Source of the DNA: Fortiea contorta PCC 7126
GTDB lineage: Bacteria; Cyanobacteriota; Cyanobacteriia; Cyanobacteriales; Nostocaceae
Length of the DNA: 64,000 nucleotides
NCBI RefSeq assembly: GCF_000332295.1
Contig: NZ_KB235930.1
Span: forward strand, 310,895-374,894
Reading direction: 5' to 3'
Under the pieces are notes generated by a model. That model searched no databases and was not told where the DNA came from. It was given only the letters and a program-made list of their open reading frames with translations. Within the stretch, counting starts at the first letter, position 1; each line of letters begins with the position of its first letter. Positions 30,111 through 38,892 of this stretch are shown here, in pieces. Both the position numbers and the translations under genes were made by a program.

Positions 30111-31406
30111 GTGATCGAGCGTTATACTTTGCCGGAAATGGGCAATCTTTGGGGTGAAGCCTATAAGCTAAAAACTTGGTTACAAGTAGAAATTGCGGTT
30201 TGTGAGGCTCAAGCTGAACTGGGTTACATTCCTTCTGAGGCGGTTGAGGAAATTAAAGCTAAGGCAAATTTTGACCCAAAGCGAGTGCTAGAAATTGAAG
30301 CAGAAGTCCGCCACGATGTGATTGCTTTCTTGACAAATGTAAATGAGTATGTAGGTGATGCAGGGCGTTATATTCATTTAGGTTTGACTAGCTCTGATGT
30401 GCTAGATACGGCTTTAGCATTGCAATTAGTCAGCAGCTTAGATGTTTTGTCGCAACGGTTAGCAGATTTGATTGCAGCAATTCGCACAAAAGCGCGAGAA
30501 CATCGCTATACGGTGATGGCTGGACGATCGCACGGAATTCATGCAGAACCAATCACCTTTGGTTTTAAACTAGCTGGGTGGCTAGCAGAAGTTTTGCGAC
30601 ACCAAGAACGCTTGCGAATTCTCCGCGCTACAATTGCAGTCGGCAAAATTTCCGGTGCGGTGGGGACTTATGCCAATATTGAACCTAGAGTAGAAGCGAT
30701 CGCTTGTGCAAAACTCGGACTCACAGCCGATTGTGCCTCAACACAAGTTATTTCCCGCGATCGCCACGCCGATTATGTGCAACAATTAGCATTAATAGCC
30801 GCATCCATTGAACGCTTTGCCGTAGAAATTCGTAACCTCCAAAGAACGGACGTTTTAGAAGTCGAAGAATTCTTCGCCAAAGGTCAAAAAGGTTCCTCCG
30901 CTATGCCTCACAAGCGCAATCCTATTCGTTCTGAAAGACTCACAGGAATGGCGCGATTAGTCAGAAGTCACGCAGGCGCAGCTTTAGAAAATATCGCCCT
31001 ATGGCATGAAAGAGATATTTCTCACAGTTCCGTAGAACGGGTAATTTTGCCTGATGCTTGCATTCTCACCCATTTTATGTTGGTAGAAATTACCGAATTA
31101 GTGACAAACCTTTTAGTCTACCCTGAGAACATGGAACGAAATCTCAACTGTTATGGTGGCGTAGTATTTAGCCAAAAAGTACTACTAGCCTTGGTAGAGA
31201 AAGGAACCACCAGAGAAGCAGCTTATGCGATCGTTCAACAAAACGCCCACACAGCTTGGAACAAACCAGAAGGAAACTTCCGCGATTTAATCAGCCAAGA
31301 TCCGCTTGTCACACAAATCTTATCACCAGCCGAGATTGCAGACTGTTTCGATCCACAACAACATCTTAAACATCTACAAGAAGTGTACCAAAGATTAGGT
31401 ATTTAG
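30111..31406 (+). CDS. purB: Adenylosuccinate lyase
   Basis: 431 residues from a GTG start at 30111 (MIERYTLPEMGNLWGEAYKL). It acts twice in purine synthesis, on SAICAR and on adenylosuccinate, releasing fumarate. The superfamily signature GSSAMPHKRNP is in the mobile loop, with TSSDVLDTALALQL and GRSHGIHAEPITFG forming the other active-site regions. Length and text match the cyanobacterial/Bacillus type. Stands alone. Confidence 0.97.
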   Translation: MIERYTLPEMGNLWGEAYKLKTWLQVEIAVCEAQAELGYIPSEAVEEIKAKANFDPKRVLEIEAEVRHDVIAFLTNVNEYVGDAGRYIHLGLTSSDVLDTALALQLVSSLDVLSQRLADLIAAIRTKAREHRYTVMAGRSHGIHAEPITFGFKLAGWLAEVLRHQERLRILRATIAVGKISGAVGTYANIEPRVEAIACAKLGLTADCASTQVISRDRHADYVQQLALIAASIERFAVEIRNLQRTDVLEVEEFFAKGQKGSSAMPHKRNPIRSERLTGMARLVRSHAGAALENIALWHERDISHSSVERVILPDACILTHFMLVEITELVTNLLVYPENMERNLNCYGGVVFSQKVLLALVEKGTTREAAYAIVQQNAHTAWNKPEGNFRDLISQDPLVTQILSPAEIADCFDPQQHLKHLQEVYQRLGI

Positions 31407-31410
31407 AGCT

Positions 31411-31449
31411 AATTGGGGATTTTTCAGCCCGCAGGAGAAGTCCCCAATT
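31411..31449. terminator. Bidirectional terminator between purB and DUF3177
   Basis: AATTGGGGA (31411-31419) and TCCCCAATT (31441-31449) are perfect 9-bp arms with a 21-base loop, in the 73-base gap between converging genes. AATTATTATTT follows on the plus side. Confidence 0.7.
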
Positions 31450-31479
31450 AATTATTATTTGTTGTTCCTCATCTTTCAA

Positions 31480-32076
31480 TTACTGTGGCATTGCTGAACG
31501 TCCCTGTTTACCCAGCTTGACGAGCACAAAGTAACTTAAATAAAGCACGTAAACGATTAAGCCCAGGATTCCCAAAAATCCCAGGAATCCCGGTTTGCTA
31601 TTGGCGTGGAAATAATCTTTAAACAGTAACGGAGCTTCTAAGCAAACGCTACAGTAGGGAGTTTTGAAAGCCGCTTCCGAGAAAGCACAACCCAAAAAAG
31701 GTATATAAGCGATCGCACTTAAAACGCTATAAACACTCACAGCCCAGCGCCAAGAAGCAAAAATCAGTTTCAACGGCCCGCTAGATTGATACTCAACATC
31801 ATCATTCAAATCCACCCAGAACCACAAGGAAATCGGAATCAAAATCCGCGCCATTAATCCAGAGATAAAACTTACCCCAAACCCGCCAATCATCAAATAA
31901 AGCGTGATTACCAATAAACTAGCCACTCGCCAATAGATAATTAACAAGCGTTGTATCGCTTCCGCCTTCTGCACAAATGCCCAAATCACCAAAATTAAGG
32001 GAATAATCACTGTGAATAACAACGCCAGTCGATAATCAATCCAAACAAAAGGTCGAAACCAAATATCATTTCCCAT
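31480..32076 (-). CDS. DUF3177 membrane protein
   Basis: 198 residues with four to five hydrophobic segments (about 15-33, 43-68, 110-128 and 160-185). The text WFRPFVWIDYRLALLFTVII and LWFWVDLNDDVE fits the cyanobacteria/plant DUF3177 family. A cysteine pair (YCSVC) sits in the loop before the last helix. Function unknown; probable thylakoid or plasma membrane protein. It reads toward purB, and cp12 is upstream on the same strand beyond a 475-base gap. Confidence 0.82.
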   Translation of the reverse strand: MGNDIWFRPFVWIDYRLALLFTVIIPLILVIWAFVQKAEAIQRLLIIYWRVASLLVITLYLMIGGFGVSFISGLMARILIPISLWFWVDLNDDVEYQSSGPLKLIFASWRWAVSVYSVLSAIAYIPFLGCAFSEAAFKTPYCSVCLEAPLLFKDYFHANSKPGFLGFLGILGLIVYVLYLSYFVLVKLGKQGRSAMPQ

Positions 32077-32551
32077 AGTTTTACCAGACTATAAATTAAA
32101 TACTTTTGACCGCAAATCATCTCCCAAATTTATGACATCTATGCTGTTATTAGCTAGCTATTAACTAAAAAGATTTGCACAGATACCGTTTAGAGAAGTT
32201 TACTAGGCAAAAAAAACAAGCAACTCAGTGCTAATATACTCACATTTTGCAATCATCAACAGCCTGGTAAAGGAAAGTTAAAAAACTTATCCCCAGGCTA
32301 TGGGCGCGACGCAACTCTATTCCTCAATTATCTAGCAGCACCAGCCCAGGAAGGTAAAACCTAAGCTTTAACTTTGCTAGTGTCTTTCACCCCAAAAGAT
32401 GCGCTCAAGCCTAGCTCAATTGCACAGTTGAGTAAAACTGAAGACGGAAGTAGCGCCCAGATGCAAGATATCAGTAAATAGGTTCTGGTTGCTTGTTTAT
32501 AAGCTTTGCACAGCTTGAATCAAAAGACGCGCAAGCTAGATGGGTAAAAGC
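32077..32551. other. Gap between DUF3177 and cp12
   Basis: A 475-base gap between two minus-strand genes. The middle is GC-richer than normal spacer DNA here and holds a plus-strand reading frame with one internal stop, listed at 32194-32481. The promoter of DUF3177 must lie near 32080-32190. Confidence 0.45.
32194..32481 (+). pseudogene. Possible decayed coding sequence of unknown family
   Basis: One plus frame is open from 32194 to a TAA at 32362-32364 and, in the same frame, on to a TAG at 32479-32481. The peptides look protein-like: NLSPGYGRDATLFLNYLAAP and AQEGKT before the stop, then ALTLLVSFTPKDALKPSSIA and QLSKTEDGSSAQMQDISK after it. Codon choice resembles neighbouring genes, unlike the AT-rich spacer around it. 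There is no good start codon. I read it as the middle and end of a gene broken by a nonsense mutation and loss of its 5' part. I do not recognise the family, and a chance frame is not excluded. Confidence 0.35.
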
Positions 32552-32773
32552 CTAGTCTTCATAGAGTCGGCATTCATCCGCCTCTGGGTTATCATCACAG
32601 TATTTTTCCAGAGAGTTTTTTTGCTTGCTTTGGCGTTGGTGAGAAGCTTCTGCTTGCAATTCTTCAACTGCATCCCAAGCCGCAGCGCACTCAGCCGAGC
32701 TGCTACCTGAGGTATCGCAGACAGTGCGGGCTTGCTCAACTTCATCTTGGATTTTTTCTTGGATGTCGCTCAT
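32552..32773 (-). CDS. cp12: Calvin cycle regulator CP12
   Basis: 73 residues, the family length. CP12 is a disordered redox switch that binds GAPDH and phosphoribulokinase in the dark and stops the Calvin cycle. Both cysteine pairs are present (C19 with C29, C59 with C68), as are the core AAAWDAVEELQAEASHQ (about 30-46) and the C-terminal YCDDNPEADECRLYED that enters the GAPDH active site. Alone on its transcript and divergent from the FIST gene. Confidence 0.97.
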   Translation of the reverse strand: MSDIQEKIQDEVEQARTVCDTSGSSSAECAAAWDAVEELQAEASHQRQSKQKNSLEKYCDDNPEADECRLYED

Positions 32774-33156
32774 AGCTTTAGTCTCGTTGTGTGGTGTTAA
32801 TACCAGTATAGAAAAACTTCAAAAAGGGCAGTTTTTTGTTCTATATATTCACCATTCTAACTACTTAGCTGTTCAGTAGGTATTTTAGCCTGATGATCAA
32901 TTACTAATACAATAAATAAGGGAATCAATACTATATCTATATTTATATTTTAAGATTTGGTAGACTCAGTACAACAAAAGTATAATCGTACAATACATTC
33001 AACATAGATAGTTGGGAATAATCACCCTCGCTGCCTGGGATTGACAAACTACTGAAAACAATAAAGTTGGCTAATGTCAACTCTTTGAAGATGTAATTCT
33101 TTCCAGAAGCAAAAACAAAAACTAATAGCCTCGCAAGAGAAAGAAGCCTAAAACTC
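32774..33156. other. cp12-FIST divergent promoter region
   Basis: About 380 AT-rich bases containing the promoters of both divergent genes. A minus-strand frame at 32943-33395 overlaps the FIST gene and is a shadow. No clear operator recognised. Confidence 0.45.
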
Positions 33157-34398
33157 ATGGCAGAAAAAATGCAGTGGGCAAACGCCCTGTCAACCCGTCC
33201 CTCTTTGGAAGCAGCTGTTACAGAAGTGGTAGAACGGGCTGTATCATTATTATCCGCACCAGCGGATTTAGGGTTAGTATTCATTTCATCTGCATTTGCA
33301 AGCGAGTATTCTCGACTTTTGCCATTGTTGGCTGAAAAACTTTCGGTATCTGTGCTCGTTGGCTGCAGTGGTGGTGGTGTGATTGGCACAACCACCGATG
33401 GACAAACTCAAGAACTAGAAGCTGAAGCAGCGCTGAGTTTAACCTTAGCCCATCTGCCAGGGGTAGATTTGCAAGTTTTTCATATAATATCAGAAGAATT
33501 ACCAGACTTAGATAGCTCACCCGATGCTTGGGTTGATCTCATCGGTGTACCACCTTCACCCACACCCCAGTTCATCTTACTTTGCAGTTCTTTTTCGTCA
33601 GGGATCAACGATTTATTACAAGGATTAGATTTTGCTTATCCAGGTTCGGTAACAGTAGGGGGACAAGCCAGCGCCGGGGGAATGAGCGGACGCACGGCTT
33701 TGTTTTGTAGCGATACTCATAACGGACTGTGTTCAGGTATGTATCGTGAAGGAACACTGGGTTTGGCTTTAAGTGGCAACATTGTTCTAGAAACAATTGT
33801 TGCTCAAGGATGCCGACCAATTGGTAAGCCATTACAAGTGACAAAAGCCGAACGCAATATAATTTTGGAACTTGATGAACAAGTCCCATTGGTAGTTTTG
33901 CGAGACGTAATTGCTAATCTCAGCGAAAAAGAGCGGATGCTAGCTCAACACTCGCTGTTTGTGGGTGTGGCAATGGATGGGTTTAAACTAGCTTTGCACC
34001 AAGGAGATTTCTTAATTCGCGGCATTTTAGGTGTAGACCCCTCAGCCGGAGCGATCGCTATCGGCGATCGGGTTCGTCCCGGTCAGCGTTTACAATTTCA
34101 CCTCCGCGACGCAGAAGCCTCAGCCGAAGATTTGGAATTACTCCTACAACAATATCAGCATCAACGAGAAACAGAATCATCCGCATTGGGAGCTTTGATG
34201 TTTTCTTGTGTAGGGCGCGGTGAAGGACTCTACGGTCAACCAAATTTCGATTCCGAACTATTCAGACGCTACATCAAAGACATCCCCGTCGGCGGCTTTT
34301 TCTGCGGCGGCGAAATCGGCCCCATAGGTGGGAACACATTTATCCATGGTTACACCTCGGTATTTGGAATTTGTCGCGATTTGGGACATGGGGAATAG
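33157..34398 (+). CDS. FIST sensory-domain protein
   Basis: 413 residues. The N-terminal FIST_N domain (about 35-235) has DLGLVFISSAFASEY, VLVGCSGGGVIGTT and PGSVTVGGQASAGG. The FIST_C domain (about 245-395) has HLRDAEASAEDLELLL, GALMFSCVGRGEGLYG and VGGFFCGGEIGPIGG. FIST domains are thought to bind small ligands such as amino acids and often sit next to signalling proteins. This one has no attached output domain, so it may act as a partner of a kinase elsewhere. No membrane segment. A G-rich repeat begins right after the stop. Confidence 0.92.
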   Translation: MAEKMQWANALSTRPSLEAAVTEVVERAVSLLSAPADLGLVFISSAFASEYSRLLPLLAEKLSVSVLVGCSGGGVIGTTTDGQTQELEAEAALSLTLAHLPGVDLQVFHIISEELPDLDSSPDAWVDLIGVPPSPTPQFILLCSSFSSGINDLLQGLDFAYPGSVTVGGQASAGGMSGRTALFCSDTHNGLCSGMYREGTLGLALSGNIVLETIVAQGCRPIGKPLQVTKAERNIILELDEQVPLVVLRDVIANLSEKERMLAQHSLFVGVAMDGFKLALHQGDFLIRGILGVDPSAGAIAIGDRVRPGQRLQFHLRDAEASAEDLELLLQQYQHQRETESSALGALMFSCVGRGEGLYGQPNFDSELFRRYIKDIPVGGFFCGGEIGPIGGNTFIHGYTSVFGICRDLGHGE

Positions 34399-34401
34399 GT
34401 G

Positions 34402-34573
34402 ATGGGGAGTGTGGGGAGTGTGGGGAGTGTGGGGAGTGTGGGGAGGTGGGGTGATGGGGAGGAGGGGGAGGTGTGGGAGGTGTGGGAAGTGTGGGAAGTG
34501 TGGGGAGTGTGGGGAGTGTGGGAAGTGTGGGGAATGGGGGGATGGGGTGATGGGGGGATGGGGGGATGGGGGG
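34402..34573 (+). repeat. G-rich tandem repeat arm (left half of compound repeat)
   Basis: About 170 bases built from GGGGAGTGT, GGAAGTGTG and GGGGATG-like units, starting 4 bases after the FIST stop. Bases 34454-34504 are an exact inverted copy of 34930-34980 (51 bp). Runs of four or more G at short spacing give strong G-quadruplex potential on this strand. Confidence 0.85.
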
Positions 34574-34580
34574 TCATGAG

Positions 34581-34873
34581 GAATAGCAAATGCTGTTGTT
34601 GAAATAGCAAATGCTGTCGCGGAAATGGCAAATGCTGTCGTTGAAATAGCAAATGCTGTCGCGGAAATGGCAAATGCTGTCGTTGAAACAGCAATTGTTG
34701 TCGCGGAAATAGCAAATGCTGTCGTTGAAACAGCAATTGTTGTCGCGGAAATAGCAAATGCTGTCGTTGAAACAGCAATTGTTGTCGCGGAAATAGCAAA
34801 TGCTGTCGTTGAAACATCAATTGTTGTCGCGGAAATAGCAAATGCTGTCGTTGAAACAGCAATTGGAGTTGCA
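34581..34873 (+). repeat. 21-bp tandem repeat array with a 42-bp higher-order period
   Basis: A 20-base first unit, twelve full 21-bp units (34601-34852) and a decayed last unit. The main forms are GAAATAGCAAATGCTGTCGT(T), GAAATRGCAAATGCTGTCGC(G) and GAAACAGCAATTGTTGTCGC(G). Units ending GTT and GCG alternate strictly, giving a 42-bp period. The core GAAATAGCAAATG is shared, in inverted orientation, with the array at 27885. The plus frame reads EIANAVV/ETAIVVA heptads and continues into the C-rich arm. All frames are open for the same arithmetic reason, so coding is not established. Confidence 0.85.
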
Positions 34874-34911
34874 AAAACACCAATTGCAAACCAAATAACT
34901 GCAAATAATCT

Positions 34912-35070
34912 CCCCCTCCTCCCACACCTCCCACACTTCCCACACTTCCCACACCTCCCACACCTCCCCCTCCTCCCCATCCCCCCATCACCCCATCCCC
35001 CCATCCCCCCTCCTCCCCATCCCCCCCATCACCCCATCCCCCCATTCCCCCATCACCCCATCCCCCCATT
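34912..35070 (+). repeat. C-rich tandem repeat arm (right half of compound repeat)
   Basis: C-rich mirror of the left arm: CCTCCCACA and TTCCCACAC units up to about 34970, then heptamer/octamer units of the CCCCCAT and CACCCCAT type (STRR-like) up to the end of argC. Bases 34930-34980 pair perfectly with 34454-34504. It ends about 15 bases from the argC stop. Confidence 0.85.
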
Positions 35071-35084
35071 CCCCAATACCCATT

Positions 35085-36053
35085 TCATAGCCCTAAATCT
35101 TCTGGCAAACCCAACATAATATTCAGATTTTGGACGGCGGCGCCTGATGCTCCTTTGCCTAAATTGTCGAGGCGAGCAACTAAAAGCGCTTCTTTGGTGG
35201 TGTCGTTGGCGAAAACGAAAACTTGAACAATGTTAGTACCATTCACAGCGATCGCTTCTAGAAAAATTCCATCTCGCAGTGTACTAGAATCTCTCCAGGG
35301 AGCTACCTGGACAAATTTTTCTCCTTGGAAGTAGTTAGCGATCGCTTTATGAAGCATCTCACCCGACGGCGGCTGTGGCAAATTCCCCAACACTAAAGGC
35401 ACCTGCACCACCATTCCCTGCTCAAAATCTCCCACCGCAGGTACAAATAGCGGCGGCGATGCTAACCCGGAATATTCATGCATTTCTTTAACATGCTTAT
35501 GCCCAAATTGCAACCCATAGATGCTGTAGGGCGAAAGTGATGTCACCCCAGCTTGCTGCTCATGGAAGGTATCATACTTTTGAATCAGACTTTTCCCACC
35601 TCCAGAGTAGCCAGACACCGCATTAATAGTGATGGGAAAATCGCGGGGTAGCAAATCTTCAACTATCAGCGGCCGCACACAAGCTAAAAAGCCTGTCGGA
35701 TAACAACCCGGATTACTCACAAATTGGGCGCTGGCGATTTTTTCTCGCTGTCCTCGATTCAATTCAGGAAAACCATAAGCCCAGCCCTTAGCTGTCCGAT
35801 GGGCGCTGCTAGCATCCAAAATTTTCACCGGGGAATTGCTGACTAAGCTGACAGCTTCGCGGGCTGCGTCATCAGGTAAGCAAAGAATCACAACATCAAC
35901 AGCATTAATCAGTTTCGCCCGTTCAGTCGCATCTTTGCGCTTAGACGCTTCAATGCTAACGATCTCGATATCATCTCGCCCATAGAGACGCGAGTGAATC
36001 TGTAAGCCAGTAGTTCCCGATTCTCCGTCAATAAAAATCTTAGGTTTTGTCAT
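35085..36053 (-). CDS. argC: N-acetyl-gamma-glutamyl-phosphate reductase (short type)
   Basis: 322 residues. Third step of arginine synthesis, NADPH-dependent. The N-terminal [14 protein letters not shown] is the cofactor-binding loop, the catalytic cysteine lies in [12 protein letters not shown], and the substrate region has [12 protein letters not shown] and [14 protein letters not shown] with its histidine. It is the short (type 2) form of about 310-320 residues rather than the 350-residue type. Divergent from the HtrA protease gene. Confidence 0.95.
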   Translation of the reverse strand: MTKPKIFIDGESGTTGLQIHSRLYGRDDIEIVSIEASKRKDATERAKLINAVDVVILCLPDDAAREAVSLVSNSPVKILDASSAHRTAKGWAYGFPELNRGQREKIASAQFVSNPGCYPTGFLACVRPLIVEDLLPRDFPITINAVSGYSGGGKSLIQKYDTFHEQQAGVTSLSPYSIYGLQFGHKHVKEMHEYSGLASPPLFVPAVGDFEQGMVVQVPLVLGNLPQPPSGEMLHKAIANYFQGEKFVQVAPWRDSSTLRDGIFLEAIAVNGTNIVQVFVFANDTTKEALLVARLDNLGKGASGAAVQNLNIMLGLPEDLGL

Positions 36054-36212
36054 TTGCTATTGGTTATTTGTGATTTGTCGTTGCACAATCCTGAGTGTCC
36101 CATGCTCCAGGCACATACCAAACTTTTTACACTAGTGCAATACCCCAGCAACAAAAGTGTCAAAAAAAATATCTATATTAGTAGTACATCTAAATATCTT
36201 TCCAGACGGCAA

Positions 36213-37475
36213 ATGCAAAAACAACCACGCGACGGAGAAAATCTCTCAAAAGATATTTCATCAAGCACCTCTGGCTCAAAACCCTATCGTCATGCATCCC
36301 TGACAAAAGCAGCCGCATCTCTATCGCTGGTGCTTTTAGGGTCTGGGATGACATTAGCAGGTGGCTATTTAGCCGGGAATCATCAACGGGTTTCTGAGAG
36401 TGCATCAAATTTGGCTGTGAGTCCGGTAAATGCTGCTCCTCCAGTACCATCTAGTACAGATCCTAACTTTGTCACACAGGTAGTACAGAGAGTGGGTCCT
36501 GCGGTGGTGCGAATTAATTCTTCTCGCACGGTTACAAGTCGGATACCAGACGAATTTAATGACCCGTTTTTCCGTCGCTTCTTTGGTTCTCAATTACCCT
36601 CCCCTGAAAGAAGGGTGCAACGGGGTACCGGTTCAGGTTTTATTATCAGTAAGGATGGGCGGATTTTGACTAATGCCCACGTAGTTGATGGTGCTGATAA
36701 TGTGACAGTTATCCTCAAAGATGGGCGGAGCTTGCAAGGTAGGGTGGTAGGGAGAGATGAATTAACAGATGTGGCTGTGATTAAGGTGCAAGCAGATAAT
36801 TTGCCGACAGTAACAGTGGGTAATTCTGATCAACTCCAACCAGGACAATGGGCGATCGCTATTGGTAATCCCCTCGGTTTAGATAATACTGTAACTACGG
36901 GAATTATCAGTGCTACAGGACGTTCTAGTAATCAAATTGGTGCTCCTGATAAGCGCGTAGAATACATTCAAACTGATGCAGCGATTAACCCTGGTAATTC
37001 TGGCGGACCCTTGCTAAATGCTCGTGGTGACGTCATTGGGATGAATACAGCGATTATTCAAGGTGCCCAAGGTTTAGGCTTTGCTATTCCCATCAACACC
37101 GCACAACGTATTTCTAATCAGTTAATTACTACAGGTAGAGTTCAGCATCCTTATCTGGGAATTCAGATGGTGGGACTGACGCCGGAATTAAAGCAAAATA
37201 TTAATTCTGACCCTAATTTAGGTTTGAGAGTAAATGAAGATCGAGGCGTTTTAGTGGTGAGAGTTGTGCCGAATTCACCAGCGGCTAAAGCGGGAATTCG
37301 TCCCGGTGATGTCATCCTCAAGCTTAATGGTCAAGCGGTTACAGACGCTAGTGGTGTACAACGTGCTGTGGAAAGTGCTCAAGTTGGTGGCGATGTGCGC
37401 TTGGAATTGCGACGCAATGGCCAAAGTCTCAATTTAGCTGTCCAACCTGGAGCTTTCCCTACCAGAGTGCAGTAA
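36213..37475 (+). CDS. HtrA/HhoA/HhoB-family serine protease
   Basis: 420 residues from the ATG at 36213; the frame is open upstream with other ATGs (36102), but this start places the membrane anchor near the N-terminus. A hydrophobic segment (about 35-53, [20 protein letters not shown]) is a signal anchor. The trypsin-like domain has the triad His in TNAHVVDGA, Asp in [10 protein letters not shown] and Ser in [11 protein letters not shown]. One PDZ domain (about 320-410) has [20 protein letters not shown] and [12 protein letters not shown]. It acts in envelope protein quality control, in the periplasm or thylakoid lumen. HtrA, HhoA and HhoB cannot be told apart here. Confidence 0.94.
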   Translation: MQKQPRDGENLSKDISSSTSGSKPYRHASLTKAAASLSLVLLGSGMTLAGGYLAGNHQRVSESASNLAVSPVNAAPPVPSSTDPNFVTQVVQRVGPAVVRINSSRTVTSRIPDEFNDPFFRRFFGSQLPSPERRVQRGTGSGFIISKDGRILTNAHVVDGADNVTVILKDGRSLQGRVVGRDELTDVAVIKVQADNLPTVTVGNSDQLQPGQWAIAIGNPLGLDNTVTTGIISATGRSSNQIGAPDKRVEYIQTDAAINPGNSGGPLLNARGDVIGMNTAIIQGAQGLGFAIPINTAQRISNQLITTGRVQHPYLGIQMVGLTPELKQNINSDPNLGLRVNEDRGVLVVRVVPNSPAAKAGIRPGDVILKLNGQAVTDASGVQRAVESAQVGGDVRLELRRNGQSLNLAVQPGAFPTRVQ

Positions 37476-37500
37476 ACAATTGACAAATTAATTAAAATAA

Positions 37501-37530
37501 TGTAGAGACGTAAAATTTTACGTCTCTACA
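37501..37530. repeat. TAGAGACG-type perfect 30-base palindrome (likely terminator)
   Basis: Perfect palindrome with arms TGTAGAGACGTAAAA and TTTTACGTCTCTACA, in the 69-base gap between the converging HtrA and PerR genes; TTTTC follows. The position suits a bidirectional terminator. Confidence 0.8.
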
Positions 37531-37544
37531 TTTTCATTTGCCAA

Positions 37545-37982
37545 TCACTGTTCATCTACCGATTCTGGAGCACAGCGATCGCACACTCCTCGAACTGTGA
37601 CTTCATAAGTTTCGCCACGCAACCCAGGACGCAGACTCTTCAGTTGTATATACTCGAAAGTATCCCAAGCAATATCTTCAATTGCTCCACATCGACAACA
37701 GCAAAAGTGATGATGGGGTTGCACGTTCGCATCATAACGGCAAACTCCTTCTTCTAAAAGCACTTCTCTAACCAGACCTACTTCTGTGAGCGCTTGTAAT
37801 GAGGTGTAGATTGTCGCCTGAGATGACACCGGAAAATCTTTATTCAAGTCAGTGAGCAGCTGGTCAACTGTCGGGTGATCGGCGCGAGATAACAAATTTG
37901 CATAAACCGCAAACCGCTGAGGAGTTACCCTCAAACCCTTGGATTTTAAGGTTTGAACGATCGCGCTTGCTTGGTGCTGCAT
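37545..37982 (-). CDS. perR: Fur-family peroxide regulator PerR
   Basis: 145 residues. The winged-helix part (about 1-85) has KGLRVTPQRFAVYANLL and SSQATIYTSLQALTEVGLV; the dimer/metal part has the zinc cysteines in CCCRCG and CDRC and the histidine group PHHHFC. It is divergent from a type II peroxiredoxin. The same arrangement (slr1738/sll1621) is known in Synechocystis, where PerR represses the peroxiredoxin gene, so I choose PerR over Fur or Zur. An 8-1-8 dyad sits between the two genes (38098-38114). Confidence 0.88.
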   Translation of the reverse strand: MQHQASAIVQTLKSKGLRVTPQRFAVYANLLSRADHPTVDQLLTDLNKDFPVSSQATIYTSLQALTEVGLVREVLLEEGVCRYDANVQPHHHFCCCRCGAIEDIAWDTFEYIQLKSLRPGLRGETYEVTVRGVCDRCAPESVDEQ

Positions 37983-38097
37983 ACTTGCGGCTACATTGAA
38001 TGTTTTCTATCTAAAATTATAGTCTTTTTTTAATAATTCATCTTAGTTTAGAAAAAATAAATTATTTAAGTATTTATAACTATTGAGTATTTCTTAA

Positions 38098-38114
38098 ATC
38101 AGAATTATTCTGAT
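38098..38114. promoter_or_regulatory. Candidate PerR operator (8-1-8 perfect dyad)
   Basis: ATCAGAAT-T-ATTCTGAT, 17 bases with perfect symmetry around one base. The 7-1-7 dyad with AT-rich core is the known architecture of Fur/PerR boxes. It lies 116 bases before the perR ATG and 144 before the peroxiredoxin ATG, so one site could serve both. Confidence 0.55.
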
Positions 38115-38257
38115 ATACGACAGCAACCGCTTTCACAAATCAAAGGAAACAGTATTCCATCCCCTTTTTTCTGTAATTTCAGCGATGGATGGGCTAATTT
38201 TAATTTCTGTTCCTTGTTCCCGCACACAGTTAACTTTTATCCAGAGAGCATACAACT

Positions 38258-38800
38258 ATGAGAACCACAGTACCTAACGTTGTCTTCAAGACCCGCGTCC
38301 GTGACGAGTCAATTCCCGGCCCAAACCCTTATCGTTGGCAAGATTTGACTTCGCAAGAAATCTTCGGTGGCAAGCGTGTTATAGTGTTTTCCTTGCCTGG
38401 AGCCTTCACCCCCACATGTTCCACCTCACATCTGCCTCGTTATGAGGAACTCTACACAGAATTTCAAGCCTTGGGAATTGATCGAGTGATTTGCATCTCT
38501 GTCAATGATGCCTTTGTGATGTTCCAGTGGGGTAAGCAACAAGGTGCTAAAAATGTTTTCTTACTCCCCGATGGTAACGGGGAATTCACCCGCAAAATGG
38601 GGATGTTAGTTGATAAATCTAACCTGGGCTTTGGTCTGCGGTCTTGGCGCTATTCGATGGTAGTGGACGACGGCAAGATTGAAAAATATTTCATCGAGTC
38701 AGGCTACGATGACAATTGCCCTCTTGATCCGTTTGAAGTTTCCGACGCAGATACCATGCTAGCTTACCTGAAAGAAGCTAAAACTACAGTCGCAGTCTAA
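38258..38800 (+). CDS. Type II peroxiredoxin
   Basis: 180 residues. Reduces peroxides with glutathione/glutaredoxin or thioredoxin. The peroxidatic cysteine C54 is in [11 protein letters not shown], with the conserved AFTPTCS loop. The text [20 protein letters not shown] and the C-terminal helix are as in the plant/cyanobacterial Prx type II branch. An additional Cys near residue 154 (DDNCPLDPF) may resolve the sulfenic acid. Divergent from perR and followed by gor. Confidence 0.94.
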   Translation: MRTTVPNVVFKTRVRDESIPGPNPYRWQDLTSQEIFGGKRVIVFSLPGAFTPTCSTSHLPRYEELYTEFQALGIDRVICISVNDAFVMFQWGKQQGAKNVFLLPDGNGEFTRKMGMLVDKSNLGFGLRSWRYSMVVDDGKIEKYFIESGYDDNCPLDPFEVSDADTMLAYLKEAKTTVAV

Positions 38801-38826
38801 TGTTGAGATAGTGAAGTATATATGTA

Positions 38827-38846
38827 GTAGGGGTATGTGCCCCTAC
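38827..38846. repeat. GTAGGGG/CCCCTAC hairpin
   Basis: Perfect 7-bp arms and a 6-base loop between the peroxiredoxin and gor genes. It may weakly terminate or attenuate reading from prx into gor. Related to the element at 29333. Confidence 0.55.
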
Positions 38847-38892
38847 TGTGTATAAATACCGCTACAAGCGATCGCTATTCCTGGGAGTACAC

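Noticed and set aside
34258-35119. Long open frames on both strands over the compound repeat (164-248 residues)
   Set aside because: They are open because repeat units are multiples of three or lack stops; they encode Pro/Gly/His low-complexity text and differ by frame. No independent coding evidence.
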